From Xestospongia bergquistia (lineage: Eukaryota > Porifera > Demospongiae > Haplosclerida > Petrosiidae), in the NCBI GenBank assembly GCA_963965975.1, contig OZ014420.1, positions 6,040,001 through 6,104,000 of the forward strand: 64,000 nucleotides of DNA. Reading direction: 5' to 3'. Position numbers and translations under genes: made by a program. Shown here one piece after another: positions 24,300 to 35,598 of the stretch. Below the pieces are notes generated by a model that was not told the origin of the DNA, did not search any database, and was given only the letters and a program-made list of their open reading frames with translations. Position 1 is the stretch's first letter. The number at the start of each line of letters is the position of its first letter.

Positions 24300-25009
24300 G
24301 TCTCGCGTGGCCACCCCCTCCCTTTTTCGGAAGGGTCTGGTCAACTGAAATCCAGTAGTCGGTAGGACGGCAAACACCCACTTTAAAATTACTGACTCAA
24401 CAGCTTTTCAGTGCCTTTCGGTGTAAATGAGTTCAGCAGGCTCTTTTGTTCTGCCCTATGCAAAGCGCCATGAAGTTTACAAATAACCAATGCTTTCATC
24501 AGTTGAGTTGTAATTTATAACCTTTGAAACTGTCATGGATAATCGAGAAGCTGCAAATTCAAGCTGCTGCTACTAGACTAGGTGTTACTATCTGCTTACA
24601 TCCCACATTTAGACACGTCTGCTGCTTTTGAACAATAATTTTTTTCTTTTCACTGTACATGTTCCTTCACTGACATCATTTTTACACAAGAGACAGTGTT
24701 CAAACACTGTACTAGTCATAATTGGAATGGAGCACAAATCTAACCAACTGCTATTGAAAAGGGAATGGTAAGAGCCTGCCAGATATACTACTTTATACTG
24801 ATAAACTTCATGTACAGGGCAGAACAAAAGAGCCTGCTGAACTCATTTACACCGAGTGAAAAGCTAGCTTGACGTAGCTGGCATTGTGCTTCTATTGAGT
24901 CAGCAATTTTAAAAGTGCGTGTTTGCCGTCCTACCTCACTTATGGACTACCGGATTTTCGGTAGTTCGAGGTTACTTCCCAAAAGAGGGAGGGGCTGGCT
25001 ACGCGAGAC
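24300..25009. mobile_element. Non-autonomous DNA element with long terminal inverted repeats
   Basis: About 710 bp. The two ends are inverted copies over roughly 200 bp: the left starts GTCTCGCGTGGCCACCCCCT, and the right end reads as its near complement (GGCTACGCGAGAC). Shared inner phrases include taggacggcaaacac and ggtgtaaatgagttcagcag in opposite orientations. The paralogous position upstream of gene D (about 35200) lacks it, so it inserted after the duplication, just upstream of gene C. No transposase is encoded. Confidence 0.8.
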
Positions 25010-25289
25010 AGCTACGATTATGAAACAGATTAGGTCTGTAGTTTAGTATGAAGTCGGCATCATGATCATTAAAGACAAATTTATAATATTATAGAGCTCT
25101 CTTAAAATATTAGTAGAAAAGGAATGCACTATGTCGTAGCTCTAAAGTCAACCTATTTTAGATATATTAATTAAAACTAATTAAATAAAAAATATTACAT
25201 TGATTAGTCAAAACTAAATATACAAACAATTCAACTACATACAAACCAAAAACAAACAAAAATCTAAGATTCAAACAAAATTATTAACA
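25010..25289. other. Duplicated flank
   Basis: Homologous to 35240-35590, between gene D and the LIM gene. No gene seen. Confidence 0.5.
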
Positions 25290-26060
25290 ACTCAGAATCC
25301 AATAGAGTAGTTGCCATGGATACGAAATCACTGTTCATAGTGAGTTTTACAATATAACTGATCAGATACATTACCATAAGTTGTAAGATTAAATATTTGT
25401 TACAATCTGTATATCTAATGAGAAAAAAGTATATACAATTAATGTATGATATTCCATGAATTATTAATTAATTAATTTTAATAAATAAGTAAATAGATAG
25501 ATGATTGGACAAATGGATGTGTAATCAATTGATGAATTGATAAATAAATAAAAAGAATGGATAAATGATTAAAATGAATGGACACACAACTAACCCAAAG
25601 CAGGTTTTATGATAGCTACATGTGTCCACGCCCACATATTCAGCAAGATACACCTTCTTAGAACAAATACCACACTATATAAAATAAAATATTATAATAA
25701 ATGTCTCAAAATAAGATGACTATGAAAGATTTAGTTTAAACTAGAATTTATCAAATACAGTATATATTGGAAATATACTAATACACAATATAGCAACATA
25801 CTATACAAAATTATAATAATACATGATCCATATCTATTATTAACCCCATTTAGTGAAGCCACGCTCACCTGTGTTACTAACAATATGTCTGCTATCAAAA
25901 TACTGTCCTTTTTATCATGTTTACAAGCAATTCCAAAGTTTTCTTAGCATTGTTCAAATTTAAATGTCTCTGTATTTTTAGGGACAATAATATTATCAGT
26001 GAGGAGATCAATGATAACATTGTCATTGTAATGCTGCATGAAATGCTCTCCCTCATTTTA
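25290..26060 (-). pseudogene. Duplicated 3' exons of the Costars-LIM gene
   Basis: Bases 25290-25420 and 25600-25680 match the two LIM exons of gene E, and 25880-26060 matches its Costars-end exon. The last exon copy has an in-frame stop where gene E has Arg (CGA to TGA), and the Costars copy has several frame breaks. This dead fragment was carried along when the neighbouring ankyrin gene was duplicated. Confidence 0.8.
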
Positions 26061-26635
26061 TGAATCATGACTAGAAATAGTGAGGCATAACTTTTGTTCT
26101 CCTGTTCTGAGTGAACATTAAGACTATACTTTTAATGCTACAACTTATACAGAGCAATAGTCTCTCCAAATCCAAGTTTTGTAAGTTCAATGAGCTAATG
26201 AAATATAAAGAATGTCTTGTAGACCCAGGACATATTGTGCTATAATTTTTTAGGAGAAACTGATAGCTGTACACTGAAATCAATGTATGTGGCTATTTTA
26301 AATGCAGTGATTGATGTTCAACAATCTATTATATAAATAACTTCAAATTATACTAAAATTTTAATTAGAAAATATGGCATTTAGAAGTTGATCTAGTTGT
26401 TTTCTTCTCAGTCTTAATCAAGACAGACCCTATATATGAAATTAATTAACCAATGCAATAGTTAATAAGGAATAGCAAGCTATTTGTCTGGGGAAATTCA
26501 ACTTGTCATGTGTACGATTAATTTCAATATCACAAGAAAATAATTTCATGCTGAACAAATAACCAGTGACATCCTTTTGTCTGCATAGTTATAGAAATGG
26601 TGACCAGTCAGAAGATATCTAATAGTAATTTTATA
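26061..26635. other. Duplicated spacer
   Basis: Bases 26160-26635 parallel 10600-11100. They contain decayed LRR-flank text but no intact frame. Confidence 0.5.
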
Positions 26636-27779
26636 TCATATTATAATATAAATATTAATAATGTCACTTGCATCTGGATCTTCAAACAGATGCGTTGATT
26701 CTGGATAAGTAGATGACTCATGAATTGATTTAGGGCATGTAGTTGAATATGCAGATAACTTGTCATCAGAAGACAATGGAACCTGTGTGTGTATATTGAA
26801 ATAAGAGTTTGTTGGATAAAATAGCTTATTGTAGTGATGTCTTGAAGAATGTGATCTCTTCTTTTTATCACCTTTTACCATATCTTTAGGCTTCTGACCA
26901 TCCTAGTAGAAAATAATTGTAATGAGAGTTGCCAGATTCATGATATTCCATTGTACATTTTGTGCAATACCATATAATATTGAACACTCATAAACTTGGT
27001 TTAATTCTCTTAAGGTGAAGTAGCATGGTGGAAGTGAGTCATATAATTCTCAATAATAAGAAGGTAAAAAAGCAAGCTAATTAGCAATAGAAGAAGCTTG
27101 TAAGCTAGTTCAGCCACATCCATTATTGTAGCCTTCACAGTAAAGGCTAATTGTTGCCATGTTCTGCATTTGTAATGTTTATAGTTTAATTTCATTTGTC
27201 ACTATTAATTCTTGCATACAATAATAGAATAAAAGAATAAATTGTTGAAAACCTTTTATTAACAAACTATTTAATAGTTCATAGAACCACAGTAGTTTCT
27301 CAGCTTAATATTATTAATAATTGCATTTTTCATTATAATTTTAGTACATTTTATGAAAAATAATTGAAATTTAATAATATTCATTCATAAATGTAGTCAG
27401 ATCTGGATTAGCTCTCTGTTGTTAATTTATGTAAATTTAGTTGGAACTAATCTATTGTTTATCTAATGTTTTTATTATTGAATATAATGATACTGTTTAT
27501 GCTCATATATTGAACAAGACAACTAATAATAGTATTCTCAAAATTTGTAGTTATACAACTTATGCCAGCATTAATAATTCTTTATTAGTATTGCTGTAGT
27601 AAATGAATACATATCAGAAAAACAATGTTTTCTCTATCTCCATAATGCTGGACATACTCTCTACTCTCTTTTTTGTGATCACTTGATAATCCATCCATGT
27701 TTTTTGACCACTACCAGTAACAGTATGTCATGTGGAAAACTAATATATGACAGGTCATAGATCCTACTGAGACCCTAAC

Positions 27780-28445
27780 TGGATAACAGAGTCTTAACAA
27801 TAATTATATAAATATTAGTATACCATTTTCAATAGCAATATAGAGGTTTCTTTATTCTGCACTATAAAAAATACATTAGCATATTAATTACAACTAGTGT
27901 TCTGATGTAATTTCGGTCGATTCCATTCACTAACAACCTAGGTACTTCAGACATGTTGTTATTTTCTATTGTAATCAATGAAGGTTCATCCTAGCTATAT
28001 ATATATCACTGATCGATACAGGTTGTTGATTAATTTTGTATCTATATATATATATTATATACATAAGAATTGTTAACACAGTCTTACAAACTACCTTTGT
28101 TATGTTTCTATTGCTTCTAAGGGTTTATTAAAATTGTAAGGTAATAGATCAATGCCCTCAACAATAGAGGTGTTCTCTAATAAAGCTAGGTTAAGTGATC
28201 AATTGCTGGGAGTCTTATTAGAAGTTGGCAACAAAGTAGAAGGTGAGGTAGTCAACAGTGTAACTTAGCTTAAATAATTAACTATATTAAATTAATTAAT
28301 TTCAATGTCATTTAATAATATTAGCAACAACTTTTTAAATTACAAAATATGACATTTAGAAGTCTTGGAGATTTGGAATAGTTCTCAAGAAGTAACAAAT
28401 GTCTGCCAGCTCTTAATAGATCTTTAGGTTTTCTACCACTCTATT
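27780..28445 (-). pseudogene. Relics of a third ankyrin copy inside the last intron of D
   Basis: Minus-strand text at 27900-27995 resembles the exon at 20893-20985 (GATGAACCT start, SEV..LL). Text at 27785-27870 resembles an ANK exon with a stop, and 28395-28445 resembles the terminal exon start (GRKPKD versus GQKPKD). None is intact. This suggests an older tandem copy that has decayed. Confidence 0.55.
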
Positions 28446-28821
28446 AATAAAAGTAATGATAATATTGTATATAATGGAAATATTGTCATTTGATAAATAA
28501 AAATTCACAAAACTATTACTTGCATTAACCATACCTACTATGAACACATTCCTATTTACCAATGGTGTTCAGTAAATAAGATAAGATTTTGTTTACTTCA
28601 TCATTCAGTGAAATATCTTCTTTATAAAATAAAAATTAAATTGATCAATATTTAATAGTACTCAAACTCTCTGGCATTCTTTACAGGTATTTTTTAGATC
28701 TTAGGCAAAAGATTAAACTTGTTATTGTAAATGTTTTGATGTCACAATAAAATACTTAGCAAGTTGGTTGTGGTAATTAGGAATGAAATTACTGAACTCA
28801 CAAAATGGTTATTATAATACC

Positions 28822-28848
<27 letters not shown>
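28822..28848. repeat. (GT)n microsatellite
   Basis: About 13 GT units lying just downstream (in transcript sense) of the donor of the ANK exon 28863-28961. Confidence 0.9.
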
Positions 28849-28853
<5 letters not shown>

Positions 28854-29922
28854 AGCTGTTACTTTATCCTCAATATTTGGGTCAGCTCCATAATTTAGCA
28901 ATATCCTAATGACATTAACATCATTATGTCTAGCAACAAGATGAAGAGGAGTTTGGCCCCACTATATGGAAAACAATAAACTATATCTATAATAGTTTAT
29001 AAAGTAGTAAATTTCTATTGTTAACACAAAGTCAATAACTCATAATTTGATATGTACATTCAATTGAAATAATTTCAGATATCATATAGAGAAAGACATA
29101 GTGAAAAAACTACAACATTCATAATACTAGGATCAGAACCATAATCTAATAACATTTGAACAACATCACATGGAGGTTAACATAAAGAAAATTAATAACT
29201 TCATGAAGAGCAGTGTTACCACTCAACTATTAACAATATAGATATTATTATTATATTCCAGTATTAGTTATAAATTACCTCATCCTTAATGTTAGGATCA
29301 CAACCTTTGTTCAATAATGTCTGAATAATATCAATATGTTTTCCTATAGCAGCATAATGAAGTGGGGTTTTTCCACTCTACAAGTGATCAATAACAAAGA
29401 CACAAAACTTTAAATCTTTAAAGACAGTATACCAGAAAAATTTGATGATTAATATTATTCAAATATTTAAAGAAATGCTAACATTTAACCTGTTCAAACA
29501 CTATTTTTAAAGCATTTTGCCAAAATTTATATTACCAAATTAACTTACTGTGATATAAAGGTTTTAAATATAACTGTTTATTGTACACTATAGTCTTATA
29601 GCTAAACACTTATTATTGTTCACAATAATAGATCACTTCTAAATATAATTATTAATATTATCAATAAATGACTACACACAATCAGTTCTAGTTCCATTAG
29701 ATAATAACACATCAACAATGTCCTGTCTACCATACATAGCAACAAGACAGAGTGGAGTGCTACCAAACTCTATAATATAAGGACATAAAAACATAATTAT
29801 CATCTTTGCATAAGAATTTGAGACTCCAATAACTAATAGTGGAAATTATAGGAGTTGCCCATAAATTAAAAATGATATAGTGACTAATGATATTAAGATT
29901 TGTAAAAAAATTTATTAGTTAC

Positions 29923-30599
29923 CTCGTCAACAGCCTCAATATTAGCACCATTATCTAGTAATATTTGAACTACATCACTATGACCACTGCTAGCTTCATA
30001 ATGAAGTGGAGTTTTGTTGTACTGTGTGATATCATAATATCAATATTAATGAATATTTATTAGTCACCTTGCCAACAGCCTCAATATTAGCTCTATTAGC
30101 TAGCAATATTTGAACTACATTACTGTGACCACTCTCAACAGCATAATGAAGTGGAGTTTCATTATCCTGTGTGATGTCATAATATCAATATAATGAATAT
30201 TTATTAGTTACCTCATTAACAGCCTCAATATTAGCTCTATTAGCTAGTAATATTAGAACTACATCACTGTGACCACTCTCAGCAGCATAATGAAGTGGAG
30301 TTTCATTATCCTGTGTGATGTCATAATATCAATATAATGAATATTTATTAGTTACCTCATTAACAGCCTCAATATTAGCTCTATTAGCTAGTAATATTTG
30401 AACTACATCATTATGACCACTCTCTGAAGCATAATGAAGTGGAGTTTTATTATCCTGTGTGATGTCATAATATAAATATTAACAAATATTTATTAGTTAC
30501 TTCATCAACAGCCTCAATATTAGCTCCATTATATAGTAACGATTTAACTATATCACTATGACCACTGCTAGCAGCATAATGAAGTGAAGTTTTTCCACT
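29923..30599 (-). repeat. Five tandem ANK exons with a 144-146-bp period (gene D)
   Basis: Exons at 30501, 30356, 30212, 30068 and 29923 are each 99 nt. They are separated by near-identical introns of about 45 bp (cctgtgtgatgtcataatat and relatives). They encode N-K-T-P-L-H-Y type repeats ending ANIEAVDE or ANIEAVNE. Gene C has far fewer of this class, so this is a lineage-specific exon amplification. Confidence 0.85.
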
Positions 30600-31437
30600 C
30601 TACATATGATCAATAACAAAGACACATAATATAAAAACATTATATATAAGTAATAAAATATCCTACTTTATCCATATGATTAGTTCTAGTTCCATTAGAT
30701 AATAACACATCAACAATGTCCTGTCTACCCCAAATAGCAGCAAGACAGAGTGGAGTACTACCAAACTGTATAGCATAAGACATAAAAACATAATTATCAT
30801 CTTTGCATAAGAATTAGAGACTCCAATAAGTAATAGTGGAAATTATAGGATTTGCCCATAAATGAAAAATTATATAGTGACTAATAATGATATTAAGATT
30901 TGTAAATTTTATCTCACCATGTCAACAGCCTCAATATTAGAATGTAGTTTTGTTGTACTGTGTGATGTCATAATATCAATATTAATGAATATTTATTAGT
31001 TACCTCACTAACAGCCTCAGTATTAGCACCATTAGCTAGTAATGTTTGAACTATATTAATGTTACTATCTCTTTTTTCAACAGCAATGTGAAGAGAAGTT
31101 CTTTTTCCATACTACAAATGACAATAGACAGTTATAGTGTTACAATAATCAAATTGTACTTACCTTTGTGGTAATATTAGGATCAGCTCCCATTAATAAG
31201 AGAGCTTTAACAATATCATTATTTCTATTGTTAACAGCAATATGGAGAGGAGCTCTATATCTATACTATAAATGATACAATATTTAAGTCTCCTTTCATA
31301 TAAAATTAATAAAATACAACAACATTTCATGTCCCTTCTTAATTTTGACATAAGTTAATGCGACATAATTTTATCATAAGCTACCATAATGTCATATTAG
31401 AATATGTACAAAATTAAGCTATAATAGAGGGTTATGG

Positions 31438-31790
31438 CTTGTTGGATATTCATGTCATAGACACTGATGCTCAGTCTTATGTCAATAGGATAGTGGATGC
31501 CATACTTGCATCAGCATAACAGGAAAAGAATCTAAGGCAGTAGAATCATGTCATGTATCTTTCACCCAATCTGTTACTTCTGTGGATGGTGCTTAATTAG
31601 GCCACAAAGCAAATGTCATCTTGAAAAGAATAGGCAAGAGATTGTCCTTTAAATGGAATAAATCATAGTGAGGCAATGGATTGGATACGAACTAGACTAT
31701 TTTTCTCCCATGCAACAGATTTATGGTTAAAAGGTTCTAAGTGAAATGGAGGAGTGGTATAAATATGGAGAAAGGTACAGGTCTTTGGGA
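31438..31790 (+). mobile_element. Decayed retroelement-like coding fragment
   Basis: Plus-strand translation with several stops: LDIHVIDTDAQSYVNRIVDA, then in other frames SVDGA, GHKANVILKRI, SEAMDWIRTRL and LWLKGSK. This resembles the C-terminal tail of reverse-transcriptase ORFs common in marine invertebrate genomes. It lies antisense in the enlarged 632-bp intron of gene D. The family is uncertain. Confidence 0.5.
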
Positions 31791-34700
31791 CTTTGTTATT
31801 TATTTATTTATTTCAACATTTGCTATAACAGTGCCATTCATCATGTTCAAAAAATTACGCTACAATAATTTAACTTTGAAAAAATAAAAATACTAACCTT
31901 CTCCAAACAATTTGGATTAGCATCATTTTCTAATAATCTGATCACTTCAGATAAATTATTCCTTCTTACTGCAGTTATTAAAGGTTCATCCTATATAATT
32001 AATATATCATTAATATTATTAGATATATTGTGTTTATTATACATACCAATGTATTGTTATATTGTATACTATGTAGTACTAGTTGTTGACCTGTAATATA
32101 AAGATTATATATTAATTGTATTAACTGATTTTACCATCATCTTGAACTACTATAGTAGATTCTTTACTAGATACAAGATCTAACAAGGATTCTTCAGGAT
32201 CACTTGTCATTTGTATTAAAGTAAAATATAATGGAGTCTCTTTTTATTTCAGTTGTGTTTGTTTTAATTTTTGATCTGGTCATCAATATCTATGATGTCA
32301 TCAATGATTCTATTCCAGCTGTGATGACATTACTAATTTTCCATTGTGAAGTGTATGATTTATCTCTGTATGTATCTTACCCTCTTCCTTAGCAGACTCC
32401 AGTTCGCTCTCTTTTATTTTCACTGCAGCTGTTTGTTCTTTTTCCATAGTAAACATATCCTATACAGAGTGAACTATTGTCTAGTATACATACTCCCTAT
32501 TACATCTTACCACATCATATATCCTATGTACATCCAAAATAATATCATAGCCTATTGTTAACTTGATCACTCCTTCCTCTTTTAGTTGTTCAAAATTCTC
32601 TTCTGCTTTCATCAACAAAGTATCCATTATATGTTGTGGTGCATTACATGTAACAATAATTGAATTGCCTTTCTTTGCTTCTTCAACTAAAACTTTATCA
32701 GCCATGTCTCCAAATGCCTTCCATAACAAACCTCTTATTTCGTCAAGTGTGTGTTCATCATCTGTATTCCATTCCAAAACAAACTCAACCTTCTCACATT
32801 TGAGAAAACAAGATGGATTTATTATCAACTTTGCACTTTTACACACACTGAGTTTGATCTCTCCACAGAATGTCTCAATTTTTTCTTTGTAAGTTGTAAT
32901 ATGACTTTCAGCTGTTTTTATGTGATATCTTTTGACAATACCTTCCAGGCAAGCAATATTAATCATTGTACACTTTTCTTTACTATTTCAATAACAGTTT
33001 TAAAAGACTTGGCTATATCCAATCTAGGTTTTAAGTTTGGAAAGCATCTCTGAAGATAGTCTTTGAACTGCCTTAATGGTCGGGCACCTTTTTCAATAAG
33101 AGGTGCTACATCATCAAAAAGATTTCCAAAGGCCATTCTCATTTCATCAAACTTGTATTGATAAGTAGGTGGAAGATGAATCTCTTTTAGTCGAGGAAAG
33201 ATTTGATCTACAATATAAACAACAGGTATGTTGAAGTATAGACTTCATGTAATAAACTACACTTACAATATTCATTGAGTATTGCTACACCTATTTCTAC
33301 TGTCTTCTCTGATTGTAACAAGATATTAGCAAATATTGCCAACTGATTATGATCCTTCAAAACGTTGTCATGCAGTTCTCTCAGTTGTCTGGTGGTTAGC
33401 AAACCTCCTGCCATCTGTAGGAGATGTAGTGTATCCTCAGAGATAACCCTCTCTTTATACAAGGTTTGATATACATTCAAAGGAAGAATAAGCTGTGTCA
33501 GATTTTGAAAATGCTTCTGTAATATTTGACATGCTGGAGTGACATGTTCCTCTTCTGAAATTAATGTGAAAATATGGTAGAATTTTAAGAATGCACAGAT
33601 AAATTATTATATATCATTATCATAAAAAGGTTTTATCTATCAATTGAGCAATATTTGTTGATACAAAATAACTAACCATGCAACAGATATTTCAATGTAA
33701 TCTTGTATATATAGATGACTCTATTGCAATGTGTGATGTTCACTGATGCATAATGTAATGCTAACAATGGGAAAGCATTATACAAAATACATCTATATGA
33801 AGCATATATGTCATACTCTTGTAGAGCTGGTGATGTTTATACTTCTCAGAACTTACACTTTATAGAAATGTTCAATGAAGATTATAGAACTAGATTATAA
33901 TTTTAAAACTTGTCCTAAGATAGGTTTGATAGTGTTTGTAATTGTTAAGCAAATTACTATGATTTCAATATCATTGAAATTTGAGAGTATTGTTGAAGTG
34001 TTTGTTTGTTAATGCTTTAATTAACCATGTGCAGACTGAAAGGCCCCTGGTAAGAGTAAATTTAATTGTTATATTGCTGTTAATAGTCATTGCAGGTTGT
34101 TAAATACACTTTAATAGTACAATAAAATAATATTTTAAAGTAAATGTATTAATTAATATACATAAAATATGGTCAAAACAATCTTAGAACAACCTGACAT
34201 ACTCCATGCGTAAAATTATAAGGTAGTTAATGTGTATCTGTTTTGTTAAAACTATTAATAATTGTTACGACTGTAAATTGAATGTGAGTAATTTAGTTGT
34301 AATGTATAATATAAATGGCTTTGAATAAGAAACAGGAAATCAACTGACTTTATACAAATATATGAGACATGGTTGCTATATCATATTCATTAGCTAACTA
34401 TTTGCCTAATTTTGCTTTGCACTTAAAAATAGACTACATCACAAATTGTTTTATATAAAGTTTGCCAACAAAAATAGGTAATGAAAAACTCTATTAATTG
34501 AAACCAATATAAAGTGAGAATTTTATTACCTAATTATAGAATAACCATTTTTGAATAAGTAAACATTCACTTACCTAATTGTTGTAATATAAAGGTAGCA
34601 ACCTCTTTTAGTCCTTCATTTTGGTCATCTCTTAATACATGACAAATGTTCACTAGATACTGTTGTGGATCTCTATGTGCTTGCAACTGTCTCTGTAACA

Positions 34701-34937
34701 CACCTACCAACTTACTAGATTTTTTATAATCATCTTCTCCTGTTATTGATAATATATTAGTTTTAGTCTCAAGTGGTATCAGTCCTTTAGCATACAGTAC
34801 ATTAGTTACAGTGGTAAGGATAGGAGTAATGATACCAGTAAGATCAGCAGAATGGACACGAAATAGTTCACTTGGATTGGGTTTATCTATATCAGTGTGG
34901 TGTTCATATTTTATTATATATAGATTTTTGTGATTAC

Positions 34938-35160
34938 CTGTCCTAGGTCCAGGATTCAGTTCAATATCACCTGATAGAATGAGGAGAAGTAAGAGAAATA
35001 AAACTAGAGAGAAGGTCAGGTTACCACCACTCTCATCTCCAGACAATAGTGACTCCACCCATCCTAAGATATCAGTAGTAGTTCCCTTTTTAGTAGTACA
35101 TGGTATCTGATGACAATACCATAATCCAATACTAACTCTCCATTGAGCGGTATCGATCAT
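34938..35160 (-). other. 2A-like signal exon of gene D
   Basis: Encodes MIDTAQWRVSIGLWYCHQIP, a linker, LTFSLVLFLLLLLIL and SGDIELNPGP (Gly71-Pro72). The following 51-nt intron (34887-34937) happens to be in frame and stop-free, so retention would also give an open frame into the CARD-like exon. Confidence 0.87.
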
Positions 35161-35598
35161 TACTAGAAGATATACTAGGTGATCATGAACACAAAACAAT
35201 TCAAGTCACACCCACTTACTATAAATAGACAGCTACAGTTAATCATTTGACCAATCAGATTAGGTCTGTAGGTAAGTATGAAAATCAGTATCACAATCAT
35301 TAAAGACAATATTACTAGAAAAAAGAAGACACTGTGGCAGCTGTGAAATTGTGAAAAGTCAATCTATTTTTAGTAACATGCGTTCTAAAAATAAATTTGG
35401 CATTACAGCATACACCTCGTATAATTTTCTTAATGATATTGACCGCTGCCTATAAATGTATTAATGAAATAAATTAATTAGATAAAAAAGATTGTTAATT
35501 AGTTAAAATAAACTAAACTAAATATATAAACAGTTCAACTACATAAAAAGCAAAAACAAACAAAATCTAAAATTCAAACAAATTAACAATATAACTCC
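35161..35598. other. Spacer between gene D and gene E
   Basis: Upstream of D and downstream of E. No gene seen. It represents the element-free version of the site invaded by the inverted-repeat element at 24300-25009. Confidence 0.45.

Larger units (their letters stand above)
26636..35160 (-). pseudogene. Ankyrin gene D: paralogue of C with a frameshift in the unnamed domain
   Basis: Exons match gene C one for one at the 5' end: 34938-35160 (2A-signal), 34575-34886 (CARD-like), 33267-33554, 32511-33207, 32381-32459, 32135-32239, 32047-32090, 31898-31990, 31164-31265, 31004-31111. ANK exons follow at 30667-30765, 30501-30599, 30356-30454, 30212-30310, 30068-30166, 29923-30021, 29279-29377 and 28863-28961, with a terminal exon at 26636-26902. 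The fourth exon is 697 nt against 698 in C. One base is lost near 32975 and a stop follows within a few codons, which would remove all ANK repeats. Exons at 29114-29225, 29683-29770 and 30917-30956 are also broken. A truncated 2A-CARD-CARD-like product could still be made. An assembly or allele error at one base is the alternative. Confidence 0.72.
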
